A stretch of DNA of 64,000 bases, from the NCBI RefSeq assembly GCF_003330765.1, contig NZ_CP024903.1, positions 1,860,001 through 1,924,000 on the forward strand. The letters are read 5' to 3'. This DNA comes from Burkholderia pyrrocinia (GTDB taxonomy: Bacteria > Pseudomonadota > Gammaproteobacteria > Burkholderiales > Burkholderiaceae). A program made the position numbers and the translations under genes. Under the pieces are notes generated by a model, which was not told the origin of the DNA, ran no database searches, and saw only the letters and a program-made list of their open reading frames with translations. This document shows, piece by piece, positions 50,724 through 59,295 of the stretch; the first letter of the stretch is position 1, and each line of letters starts with the position of its first letter.

Positions 50724-52445
50724 TCATCGTCGCGCGCCGATCCAGCTCGCGATTTCGACGAGCCGCTTCATGTCGGGCGGCGACGCGAGGTCGATCGCGA
50801 GCCGGTGCCGGTAGAACGGGCCGAGATCGAGCCCGACGCCGAGCCCGAGCACTTCGACGCGGCCGGCCGCCTGCTGGCGCGCGACTACCTGCTTCAGATG
50901 GTTGTCGAGGTAGTACGGATCGTTCGCGAGCGCGGTCGCGCCGTCCATCGGGCTACCGTCCGAGATCACGACGAGGATCCGCCGCGCCTCGGGCCGCGCC
51001 GCGAGCCGCGCGCACGCCCATTCGACCGCTTCGCCGTCGACGCCTTCGCGAAACAGGTCGGCCTTGAACAGCGCGGCAATGCCCGTGCGTGCGTGCCGCC
51101 AGCGCATGTCCGCGTCCTTGAACACCAGGTGGCCGGTTTCGTTGAGCCGCCCCGGATGGCGCGGCTTGCCGCGCGCGAGCCAGTCCTGCCGCGCGCGGCC
51201 ACCGTTCCACGCGAGCGTCGTGAAGCCGAGCACCTCGGTCGCAAGACCTGCGGCGTCACCCGCGCGGGCCAGCGTATCGACCATCAGCGCGACGCCGTCG
51301 ATCCACGCCTTCATCGAGCCCGAGCAGTCGATCAGGAACGCGAGCGCGCAGTCGGCGTGCGGCCGCACGCGTTCGAGCCGGAACAGCCGCCGCTCGGCCG
51401 GCGTGCTGACCAGCTGCGCGAGCCGGCGGCCGTCGAGGCGGCCGTGCTCCTCGCCGAACGACCAGCCGTCGGCCTGCGGCACGACGAGCGCCGCGCGCAG
51501 CACGCGCGCGAGCCGCGTGACGTTGATCCGCCGCGCGGCAACTTGCGCGTCGAGACGGTCGCGATACTCGCGCAGCAACGCCGCGCGGATCTGCGCGGCC
51601 GGCCGGAGCTCGCGGTCGTAGCGCGTCGTGTAAGCGCGATAGATGGCGTCGCCGCCGTGCAGCACGACGCTGTCGCCCGTCTCCACGAGTGCCGGCAGGT
51701 CGATGCCCGTATCGTCGAAATCGGCCCACAGCGAGAAGTTCGTCAACGCGTCGTCCTGCTCGCGCGCGTCGTCCGCCTCCGTTTCGACCACGGCTGCGCG
51801 CGCGTCGCGAATCATTGCCGCAATGCGTCGCGCCAGCGCCAGCGCATGTTCGGCAAAGTCACGCTGATCATTTCGGCAACGGCGCAGCCCGGCAAGCTGC
51901 ATGCCGATCTCCGGCACGATCGCCGCACGCGATGCTTCGATCAGGTCTTCGGTTTCGTCGAGCACGGGCCAGCCCGTCAGCCGCGACCATGCAATCTGCG
52001 CGACCGTGTACACGAGGATCCCGACATGCGTATCGGCCTGCCCCGACCGGTGAAACGCGCGCGACCAGGTTTCGAAACGATGGCGCAGGTTCTGCACGAC
52101 GCCGCGCATCGCGGGCGGCGCCAGCGATTCGCAGCGCAGTTGCTCGAGCATGTCGAACAGCACGCGTTCGACCGGATCGTCGCCGGACAGCGCGCGATGC
52201 AGATCGGCATCGGAATGCAGGATGCGCAGCGCGGCGCCATCGGCCGCGCCGCGCCAGGATGCGACATCGTCGTCGGCGGCCTGCGCGCGCAGGTGCGGCG
52301 CATGGATTGGCAACGGCCGCAGGTCGCGGCACACGCGGCCCGCGCGGTAATGCAGCGCCGCATCGCGCGTCAGCGCGCGCACGGTCGACGCGCCCAGCGC
52401 TTCGCGCGCCGATGCGCGGCGCGCCGCATCGCGATCGGCGCTCAC
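50724..52445 (-). CDS. cobT: CobT-like VWA-domain protein (cobaltochelatase-type)
   Basis: A 573-residue protein resembling the CobT subunit of aerobic cobaltochelatase. The C-terminal von Willebrand factor A domain has the MIDAS motif DCSGSMKAW and SDGSPMDGAT; the central region is less acidic than in classic CobT. CobT and CobS form an AAA+ complex that helps a chelatase insert metal. Here no CobN gene is near. The start is a GTG at 52443-52445, overlapping the cobS stop codon as GTGA and preceded by GGGAG. Confidence 0.88.
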   Translation of the reverse strand: MSADRDAARRASAREALGASTVRALTRDAALHYRAGRVCRDLRPLPIHAPHLRAQAADDDVASWRGAADGAALRILHSDADLHRALSGDDPVERVLFDMLEQLRCESLAPPAMRGVVQNLRHRFETWSRAFHRSGQADTHVGILVYTVAQIAWSRLTGWPVLDETEDLIEASRAAIVPEIGMQLAGLRRCRNDQRDFAEHALALARRIAAMIRDARAAVVETEADDAREQDDALTNFSLWADFDDTGIDLPALVETGDSVVLHGGDAIYRAYTTRYDRELRPAAQIRAALLREYRDRLDAQVAARRINVTRLARVLRAALVVPQADGWSFGEEHGRLDGRRLAQLVSTPAERRLFRLERVRPHADCALAFLIDCSGSMKAWIDGVALMVDTLARAGDAAGLATEVLGFTTLAWNGGRARQDWLARGKPRHPGRLNETGHLVFKDADMRWRHARTGIAALFKADLFREGVDGEAVEWACARLAARPEARRILVVISDGSPMDGATALANDPYYLDNHLKQVVARQQAAGRVEVLGLGVGLDLGPFYRHRLAIDLASPPDMKRLVEIASWIGARR

Positions 52446-53431
52446 CGCCCCGCTCCCGGCTCGCCGCCGCCGGCACGCGACGCTACCGCCAGTTCCTCGC
52501 CGAAACAGCGCTGGTAATACTCGGCGACGACCGGCCGCTCGGCGTCGTCGCACTTGTTCAGGAACGTGAGCCGGAACGCGAGCGCGGGATCGCGGAAAAT
52601 CTGGCAGTTCTCGGCCCAGTTGATCACCGTACGCGGCGACATCAGCGTCGACAGGTCGCCGGTCGCGAAGCCGTTGCGCGTCAGCTCCGCGAGGCTCACC
52701 ATCGATTCGAGCAGCGGGCGGCCGGCTTCGTCCGCGAGTTCCGGCACGCGTGCGCGCACGATGCCGATCTCCTCGTCGCGCGGCAGGTAGTCGAGCGTCG
52801 CGACCACGTTCCAGCGGTCCATCTGCGCATGGTTGAGCATCTGCGTGCCGTGATAGAGCCCGTTCAGGTTGCCGAGCCCGACCGTGTTCGCGGTCGCGAA
52901 CAGCCGGAACGACGGATGCGGATGGATCACGCGGTTCTGGTCGAGCAGCGTGAACTTGCCGTCGCGCTCCAGGATCCGCTGGATCACGAACATCACGTCG
53001 GGCCGCCCCGCGTCGTATTCGTCGAAGATCAGCGCGACCGGGCGCTGCAGCGCCCACGGCACGATCCCTTCCTGGAATTCGGTCACCTGCACGTCGTCGC
53101 GCACGACGATCGCGTCCTTGCCGACGAGGTCGAGCCGGCTGATATGGCCGTCGAGGTTCACGCGCACGCACGGCCAGTTCAGCCGCGCCGCGACCTGCTC
53201 GATATGCGTCGACTTGCCGGTGCCGTGCAGCCCCTGCACGAGCACGCGGCGATTGCGCGCGAAGCCCGCGAGGATCGCCAGCGTGACGTCCGGGTTGAAG
53301 CGGTACGCATCGTCGACATCGGGCACGTGATCGTCGCGCGTGCTGAACGCAGGCACCATCAGGTCCGATTCGAAACCGAACCGTTCGCGGACCGACACCA
53401 TGCAGTCCGGCTTGTTCGCCACCCCATCCAT
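52442..53431 (-). CDS. cobS: CobS-like AAA+ ATPase
   Basis: A 329-residue MoxR-group AAA+ ATPase. Walker A GLHGTGKST is at 67-75, Walker B LIFDEYDAG near 133-141; NLDGHISRLDLVGKD and ATANTVGLGNLNGLYHGTQ are hallmarks of CobS. It would remodel a partner together with the VWA protein encoded just downstream. The ATG at 53429-53431 follows AGGAGCG. The palindrome at 53495, next to the divergent iclR gene, suggests IclR control. Confidence 0.92.
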   Translation of the reverse strand: MDGVANKPDCMVSVRERFGFESDLMVPAFSTRDDHVPDVDDAYRFNPDVTLAILAGFARNRRVLVQGLHGTGKSTHIEQVAARLNWPCVRVNLDGHISRLDLVGKDAIVVRDDVQVTEFQEGIVPWALQRPVALIFDEYDAGRPDVMFVIQRILERDGKFTLLDQNRVIHPHPSFRLFATANTVGLGNLNGLYHGTQMLNHAQMDRWNVVATLDYLPRDEEIGIVRARVPELADEAGRPLLESMVSLAELTRNGFATGDLSTLMSPRTVINWAENCQIFRDPALAFRLTFLNKCDDAERPVVAEYYQRCFGEELAVASRAGGGEPGAGR

Positions 53432-53494
53432 TGCGTTGCGCTCCTGTCGTTGCTGTGGTCCGGGCCGTGACGCCGCCCGCATCGGTCCCGTTTA

Positions 53495-53511
53495 CGGAAC
53501 GATTCGTTCCG
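53495..53511. promoter_or_regulatory. Perfect 17-base palindrome between cobS and iclR, likely IclR operator
   Basis: CGGAACGA-T-TCGTTCCG, in the 183-base divergent region. IclR-family proteins often bind palindromes of the type GGAA-N-TTCC. Confidence 0.65.
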
Positions 53512-53614
53512 CCGCCGAAAATTCGTACCGGGTTGCCGGGCCCGCCGCCCCGCGCGGCCGGCCTGCCGGGCCGTTCGGTACAATGGCCGCAGTCCAGTTT
53601 CCAGAACGCCCGAC

Positions 53615-54367
53615 ATGCTGCCCGCGGATACGCCCACGCTGCGCGCCTTCGCGCTGCTCGAACATCTCGTCCAGGCCGGCGACGCCGTGTCGCTCGCCGA
53701 TCTCGCGCGCGAAGTCGATATTCCGAAGGCATCGCTGCACCGGATGCTGGCGTCGCTCGAAGCCGGCGGCCTCGTGATCCGCGAGCCGGGCCGCAAGAAC
53801 GCGTACGCGATCGGCCCGCGTCTCGCGCGGCTCGGCACCGGCGTGATGCTGCACGCGGGCGCGCGCCGGCTGCGCCATGCGATCCTCGAACGGCTCGTCG
53901 CCGACCTCGGCGAAACCTGCAACCTGACCGCGCTGCACGACACGGATGTCGTTTATCTCGACCGCGTCGAGGCCGACTGGCCGCTGCGGCTCGACCTGAA
54001 ACCCGGCTCGCGCGTGCCCGCGCACTGCAGCGCCAGCGGCAAGCTGCTGCTCGCGCTGCTGCCGCGCGACGAGCGCGCCGCGCTGGTGCGCGCGATGGCG
54101 CTGCCGCGCCATACGCCGAATACGATCTCGGACCCCGAACTGCTCGAAGCCGAACTCGACCGCACCGCGCACAAGGGCGTCGCGATCGACAACGAGGAAT
54201 TCGTCGCCGGCATCGTGTGCATCGCGGCGCCGATCGTCGGCGACGACGGCGCATGCATCGCCGCGGTCGCCGTCCATGCGCCCGTGTCGCGCGCGCCGCT
54301 GTCGCGGCTGCTCGACTGCGTGCCGCGCCTGCAGGAAGCGGCCCGCGCGCTCGCGGAGACCTTCTAG
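53615..54367 (+). CDS. IclR-family transcriptional regulator
   Basis: A 250-residue regulator: winged helix at about residues 8-70 (SLADLAREVDIPKASLHRML) and IclR effector domain to the end, with the CSASGKLLLALLP segment. Effector is unknown. It lies divergent from the CobS/CobT-like pair and convergent with soeC. A shared near-palindrome upstream of xsc suggests it controls the sulfite branch (inference). No clear ribosome binding site; the family start fits the ATG at 53615. Confidence 0.92.
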   Translation: MLPADTPTLRAFALLEHLVQAGDAVSLADLAREVDIPKASLHRMLASLEAGGLVIREPGRKNAYAIGPRLARLGTGVMLHAGARRLRHAILERLVADLGETCNLTALHDTDVVYLDRVEADWPLRLDLKPGSRVPAHCSASGKLLLALLPRDERAALVRAMALPRHTPNTISDPELLEAELDRTAHKGVAIDNEEFVAGIVCIAAPIVGDDGACIAAVAVHAPVSRAPLSRLLDCVPRLQEAARALAETF

Positions 54368-54393
54368 CGCAGCGCCGCGGTGCGCACGCGCCG

Positions 54394-55341
54394 TCATGAC
54401 GCGCGCTGGTAGTAGATGTTCTGCGGATGCCGCGCATCCGCGAAGAAGAACCAGCGTTCCGCGACCAGCCCCGCATACTGGATCACGAACGCCGCGCCGA
54501 GTGCGACGGCCGCCGCGACCGACGTCGGCGCGAGCGCGCCCGCACCGGTCAGCACGAACGGCACCGCGAACGCGCCGATCAGGAAACCGGCCTTCACCGC
54601 GCGCAGCGTGCCGTTGCCCTGCCCGTGAAAGAACTCCTTCGTGTTGAACGCGCTGGCCGTGAAGCCGCGCGACTTCTGCTCGACCTTCGCGTTGCGGATC
54701 CCCGTCGCGCTCTGCACGGTCGACTTCGGCCGCAGCCGCGCATTGCGCGCGAGCGACGCAAGCCGCGTCGCGCAACCCGCGAGCGTCAGCACGCAGGCGG
54801 CCGCCGCGAGCCGACCGACCAGCGCCGGCGCGAGCCACGCGGCGCAGGCCGTCGCGAGCGTGCAGCCCGACGCGCAGCCGAGCAGCACGAAGTTCACGAG
54901 CGTCAGCGGGCTGGCCCATTCCTGCAGGAAGCGCAGGCACGCGTAGATCATCGCGGTGCAGACGAACAGCGCGACGCTCGCGAGCGCGCCGGCCGCGCCG
55001 ATCAGCAGCGTGCCGGGCCAGCCGAACAGGTGCGCCGCGCCATACACGAACGCGCACGCGAGAAACACCGGCAGCGCGATGCATTCCCGTGACAGCCACG
55101 ACGTGCGCCACATCGCGATCGCGCGCCACGCGCGTTCGGGGTGGCCGAGATGGAAGAACGACGCGAACAGGCCGAGCACGCCGAGCGCGACCGACAGCGC
55201 GGCGCCGGTCACGTAGAACGCGGCAGCCACGTCGATGCCGGCCAGCCGCGCCAGCGCCTCGACAAGCACGAGCGTCAGCAGCAGGCCCTGTGCGGCGCCG
55301 CACAGGGTGGTGAGAAAGACGACCGAAAAGGCTGGGCGCAT
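54394..55341 (-). CDS. soeC: Sulfite dehydrogenase membrane anchor (SoeC, DmsC/NrfD-type)
   Basis: A 315-residue membrane protein with eight or so hydrophobic segments, of the DmsC group: FFHLGHPERAWRAI and the WLSRECIALPVF motif are characteristic. It anchors the catalytic dimer and passes electrons to quinone. It is the third gene of soeABC, 36 bases after soeB. The end FFFADARHPQNIYYQ is also conserved. GGAG precedes the ATG. The DmsC name would be equally correct; I prefer SoeC because of the partner subunits and the sulfonate context. Confidence 0.85.
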   Translation of the reverse strand: MRPAFSVVFLTTLCGAAQGLLLTLVLVEALARLAGIDVAAAFYVTGAALSVALGVLGLFASFFHLGHPERAWRAIAMWRTSWLSRECIALPVFLACAFVYGAAHLFGWPGTLLIGAAGALASVALFVCTAMIYACLRFLQEWASPLTLVNFVLLGCASGCTLATACAAWLAPALVGRLAAAACVLTLAGCATRLASLARNARLRPKSTVQSATGIRNAKVEQKSRGFTASAFNTKEFFHGQGNGTLRAVKAGFLIGAFAVPFVLTGAGALAPTSVAAAVALGAAFVIQYAGLVAERWFFFADARHPQNIYYQRAS

Positions 55342-55377
55342 GGAAACTCCGTCTGGTCTGAATGAAATGCGCGGCGC

Positions 55378-56130
55378 TCAGCGCTGCGTCGCGAGCGAAA
55401 CGAGATCGATGTCGCCGCGTGCCGCGCGCGCCTCGAAGGACGCGTCTGCGTCGCCGGTGCCCGACGTGCTGCCGCATCCCCCGCCGCTACCGCAACCGCA
55501 TCCGCATGACGCCTCGGTCTTCACACGCGGCAGGTAATGGTTCGACGGCCGCGTGTCCCATTCGGGCATCAGTGCGTAGCCACCGCGTTCGCGGATCGCG
55601 CGCGACACGTCCGATTCGGGGTCGTGCACGTCGCCGAACAGCCGCGCCGAGGTCGGGCACGCGAGCACGCAGGCCGGCTTGCGGTCGCGCTCGGGCAGCG
55701 CTTCGTTGTCGATGCGATCCGCGCACAGCGTGCACTTCGTCATCTCCTTGCGGCCTTCGTCGAGCTCGCGCGCGCCGTACGGGCACGCCCATGCGCAGTA
55801 CTTGCAGCCGATGCATTTGTCGTAGTCCACCAGCACGATCCCGTCCGACTTGCGCTTGTAGCTCGCGCCGGTCGGACAGACCGGCACGCACGGCGGATCC
55901 TCGCAGTGCAGGCACGACTTCGGGAAATGGATCGTGTCGGTCATCGGGAACACGCCGGCTTCGTAGGTCTGCACGCGGTTGAAGAACGTGCCGGACGGAT
56001 CGTCGTCGTACGGGCGCAGGTCGGCGAGGCTGCCGGCTTCGCCCGACGTGTTCCACTCCTTGCAGCTCGTCACGCAGGCATGGCAGCCGACGCATACGTT
56101 CAGGTCGATGACGAGGGCCATCTGGGTCAT
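55378..56130 (-). CDS. soeB: Sulfite dehydrogenase iron-sulfur subunit (SoeB, DmsB-type)
   Basis: A 250-residue ferredoxin-like subunit binding four [4Fe-4S] clusters: cysteine groups at 13-23 (C13, C16, C19, C23), 73-85, 106-116 and 133-158. No signal peptide, so the enzyme works on the cytoplasmic side. Odd: the C-terminal region at 209-219 has four extra cysteines among glycines (CGCGCGSGGGCG), not part of the usual cluster set. It follows soeA by 16 bases; AAGGAG precedes the ATG. Confidence 0.9.
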   Translation of the reverse strand: MTQMALVIDLNVCVGCHACVTSCKEWNTSGEAGSLADLRPYDDDPSGTFFNRVQTYEAGVFPMTDTIHFPKSCLHCEDPPCVPVCPTGASYKRKSDGIVLVDYDKCIGCKYCAWACPYGARELDEGRKEMTKCTLCADRIDNEALPERDRKPACVLACPTSARLFGDVHDPESDVSRAIRERGGYALMPEWDTRPSNHYLPRVKTEASCGCGCGSGGGCGSTSGTGDADASFEARAARGDIDLVSLATQR

Positions 56131-56146
56131 GGTTGCGCTCCTTCGA

Positions 56147-59083
56147 TCAGCGGTCGTCAGAATTCGGGCCTGCCGACGTCGCACGCCGCAGCCGCGCGGC
56201 GAACGCGCCGGTTCCCGCGAAATACGCCTGCACGCGCTGCAGCACACGCGGCGTGCCGGGCAGCGCCGGCATCGGCGCGAACTGCGGCAGCGTCGTCGCC
56301 GCATCGGCTTCGGCCGGATAGATGCGTACCTGCACGTCGTACCAGCCGGCCTGCCCCGTCACCGGATCGGAGTTCGACAGCCGCGCACCGGCGCGGGCCG
56401 CATCCGGCAGCTCGTCGGTGATCACGTGATTGAGCAGGAAACCGCGCTGCGATTCGCCCGCGGCGGGCCCGAGGTTCCATGCGCCGGCCGCCTTGCCGAT
56501 CGCGTTCCACGTCCACACGGTGCCGGGTTCGACGGCCTCGCTGTAGCGTGCGCGGCAACGCACCTTGCCCCACGGCGATTCGACGTAGATCCACGCGCCG
56601 TCGTCGATCTGCTGCGCGGCGGCCGTCACGGGATTCACGAACAGGTAGTTCTCGCCGTGGATCTGCCGCAGCCATGCGTTCTGCGAATCCCACGAGTGGT
56701 ACATCGCCATCGGCCGCTGCGTGATCGCCGCGAGCGGATAGCGGTTCGCATCGGTCAGCCCGCTTTCGAGCGACGGATGCCAGAACGGCAGCGGATCGAA
56801 ATAGCGCACGATGCGCTCGCGCAGATGGTCGGGCGGCTGGCGGCCCGACGTGCGGCCCTGCGCGGCGAGCCGGAATTTCTGCATCACGTCCGAGTAGAGC
56901 TGGATCACGATCGGCATGCCGAACTTGCGCATCCCGTTGTCGACCGCCCACTGCATGTACGGGCCGTTGCAGTTGCGCATGTACTGCAGCGGCTCCGGCA
57001 GCCGGTGGTGGTACACGCAGTTGTTCTCCGCGTAGCGCTTCCACTGGTCGGGGTTCGGCTCGCCGACCACGGCCTTGTCGCCGTCCTTGCCGCGCCAGCC
57101 GATCAGGAAGCCGGTGCCCGAATCCGGCGCGGTCTGGAAGTTGATCACGAAATCCGGATAGTCGCGATACTTGCGCTGCCCGTCCGCCGTCGTGAAGGCC
57201 GGAAACTTCAGCCGGCTCGCGAGCTCGATCAGCACTTCCTGGAACGGCTTGCATTCGCCGGTGGGTGGCACGACCGGCACGCGCACCGAGTCGACCGGCC
57301 CGTCGAATTCGGAGATCGGCCGGTCGAGCACCGACATCACGTCGTGCCGTTCGAGGTAGGTCGTGTCGGGCAGGATCAGGTCGGCGAACGCCGTCATCTC
57401 CGACGCGAACGCATCGCACACGACGAGGAACGGGATCCGGTATTCACCGTCGTCGCGCTTGTCGACCAGCATCTTGCGCACTTCCGTCGTATTCATCGAC
57501 GAATTCCACGCCATGTTGGCCATGAAGATCAGCAGCGTGTCGATCGGATAGGGATCGCCGCGCCACGCATTGGTGATCACCGAATGCATGAGCCCGTGCA
57601 CCGCGAGCGGGTATTCCCACGAGAAGGCCTTGTCGAGCCGCGCGGGCGTGCCGTCCGGATGGATGAACAGGTCCTCGGGGCCCGCCGGCCAGCCGAGCGG
57701 GCCGGTGGCGAGCGGCGTGTTCGGCTTCACCTGGGCCGGGTCGTTAGGCGGTTTCGCCGAAGGCGGCACCGCACGCGGATACGGCGCCTTGTGCCGGAAG
57801 CCGCCCGGCCGGTCGATCGTGCCGAGCAGCGACATCAGCACGGCGAGCGCGCGGATCGTCTGGAAGCCGTTCGAATGCGCGGCGAGCCCGCGCATCGCAT
57901 GGAATGCGATCGGCACGCCCTTCACCGTCGCATGCGTCTTGCCCCATGAATCGGTCCAGCGCACCGGCAGCTCGATCGCCTGCTCGCGCGCGACCGTCTC
58001 CATCTCGCGGGCAAGGCGGCGGATCGTGTCGGCCGCGATGCCGGTGATGTCGGCCGCCCATTCGGGCGTGCAATCGGCGACTTGCTCGCGCAGCAACGTG
58101 AACGACGGCGCGACGAGCGTGCCGTCGTCGAGCGCATAACGACCGTCGAGCGCCGGTTCGGCGCCTTCCGTGTGGTGCAGCACTGCCCGGTTCGACTTCG
58201 TGTCCCACCACATGCGGTTCTGCGGATACAGCGCGTTGACCTCCGGCGCATCGGCGTCGCGTACGAACAGCCCGAACGTGTCGGCGCCGTCGCGCTGGTC
58301 GACCAGCTCGGCCGCGTTCGTGAAGCGTGACACGAATTCGAGGTCGAACGCGTCGCGCGCGATCAGCTCGTGCATCAGCGCCATGAACAGTGCGCCGTCG
58401 GTGCCGGGGCGGATCGGAATCCATTCGTCGGCGATCGCCGCATAGCCGGTGCGCACCGGATTGATCGCGATGAAGCGGCCGCCCGCACGCTTGAACTTGC
58501 CGAGCGCGATCTTCAGCGGATTCGAATGGTGATCCTCCGCGGTGCCGATCATGAAGAACAGCTTCGCGTTGTCGAGGTCGGGCCCGCCGAATTCCCAGAA
58601 CGAGCCGCCGATCGTGTAGATCATCCCGGCCGCCATGTTCGCCGAGCAAAACCCGCCATGCGCCGCATAGTTCGGCGTACCGAACTGTTTCGCGAACAGG
58701 CCCGTGAGCGCCTGCATCTGGTCGCGGCCCGTGAACAGCGCGAAGCGCTTCGGGTCGGTCGCGCGCAGGTGCGAGAGGCGCTTTTCGAGCACGTCGAACG
58801 CGACCTCCCACGACACCGGCTCGAACTGCGCGTCGCCGCGCTCGGCGCCCGGCTTGCGCATCAGCGGCTGTGTGAGCCGCGCGGGCGAATACTGCTTCAT
58901 GATTCCCGACGAACCTTTCGCGCAGATAACGCCCTGGTTCAGCGGATGTTCGGGATTGCCGTCGATATAGCGGACTTCGCCGTCGCGCAGGTGCACGCGG
59001 ATGCCGCAGCGGCACGCGCACATGTAGCACGTCGTCGTCTTGATCTCGGCCTGCTCGTCGCGCTCGCGTGCTCGATGCTCCAT
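56147..59083 (-). CDS. soeA: Molybdopterin sulfite dehydrogenase catalytic subunit (SoeA-like)
   Basis: A 978-residue bis-molybdopterin enzyme of the DMSO reductase superfamily. C19, C22, C26 and C54 bind a [4Fe-4S] cluster; C146 in GGFCSANM is the probable molybdenum ligand, as in the polysulfide/thiosulfate reductase and SoeA branch rather than the serine of DMSO reductase. There is no twin-arginine signal, so it faces the cytoplasm, like SoeA. Its role here is most likely oxidation of sulfite released by Xsc. The ATG at 59081-59083 follows GAGGACAG. A formate- or thiosulfate-type function is possible but fits the neighbours less well. Confidence 0.85.
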   Translation of the reverse strand: MEHRARERDEQAEIKTTTCYMCACRCGIRVHLRDGEVRYIDGNPEHPLNQGVICAKGSSGIMKQYSPARLTQPLMRKPGAERGDAQFEPVSWEVAFDVLEKRLSHLRATDPKRFALFTGRDQMQALTGLFAKQFGTPNYAAHGGFCSANMAAGMIYTIGGSFWEFGGPDLDNAKLFFMIGTAEDHHSNPLKIALGKFKRAGGRFIAINPVRTGYAAIADEWIPIRPGTDGALFMALMHELIARDAFDLEFVSRFTNAAELVDQRDGADTFGLFVRDADAPEVNALYPQNRMWWDTKSNRAVLHHTEGAEPALDGRYALDDGTLVAPSFTLLREQVADCTPEWAADITGIAADTIRRLAREMETVAREQAIELPVRWTDSWGKTHATVKGVPIAFHAMRGLAAHSNGFQTIRALAVLMSLLGTIDRPGGFRHKAPYPRAVPPSAKPPNDPAQVKPNTPLATGPLGWPAGPEDLFIHPDGTPARLDKAFSWEYPLAVHGLMHSVITNAWRGDPYPIDTLLIFMANMAWNSSMNTTEVRKMLVDKRDDGEYRIPFLVVCDAFASEMTAFADLILPDTTYLERHDVMSVLDRPISEFDGPVDSVRVPVVPPTGECKPFQEVLIELASRLKFPAFTTADGQRKYRDYPDFVINFQTAPDSGTGFLIGWRGKDGDKAVVGEPNPDQWKRYAENNCVYHHRLPEPLQYMRNCNGPYMQWAVDNGMRKFGMPIVIQLYSDVMQKFRLAAQGRTSGRQPPDHLRERIVRYFDPLPFWHPSLESGLTDANRYPLAAITQRPMAMYHSWDSQNAWLRQIHGENYLFVNPVTAAAQQIDDGAWIYVESPWGKVRCRARYSEAVEPGTVWTWNAIGKAAGAWNLGPAAGESQRGFLLNHVITDELPDAARAGARLSNSDPVTGQAGWYDVQVRIYPAEADAATTLPQFAPMPALPGTPRVLQRVQAYFAGTGAFAARLRRATSAGPNSDDR

Positions 59084-59245
59084 CGTCTGTCCTCGTTCGC
59101 GGATAATGGCGCGCCCCGCCGGGGTGCACCCGTGAATCGGTTCATCCATGCTATGCCGGCAGGCGGCCGACATAAAGTCGCATCCTCTGATCGGTCCTAT
59201 CGGTCGGCCTGATAGTTGGCCGGACAATCCATCAGGTCGCATGCG

Positions 59246-59275
59246 CGAAGGCCCGGCGCGCGCACCGGGCCTTCG
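59246..59275 (-). terminator. Terminator after the GABA-type permease gene
   Basis: CGAAGGCCCGG and its exact inverse flank an 8-base loop, about 20 bases beyond the permease stop codon on the minus strand. The rest of 59084-59245 is the soeA upstream region; it has repeated ATCGGTC elements near 59192-59205 but no clear promoter. Confidence 0.7.
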
Positions 59276-59295
59276 GCGTCATGCGTTACCGCGCA

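Noticed and set aside
56147..59083. Dimethyl sulfoxide reductase
   Set aside because: Subunit layout fits, but there is no Tat signal and the likely molybdenum ligand is a cysteine; the adjoining xsc genes favour sulfite oxidation.
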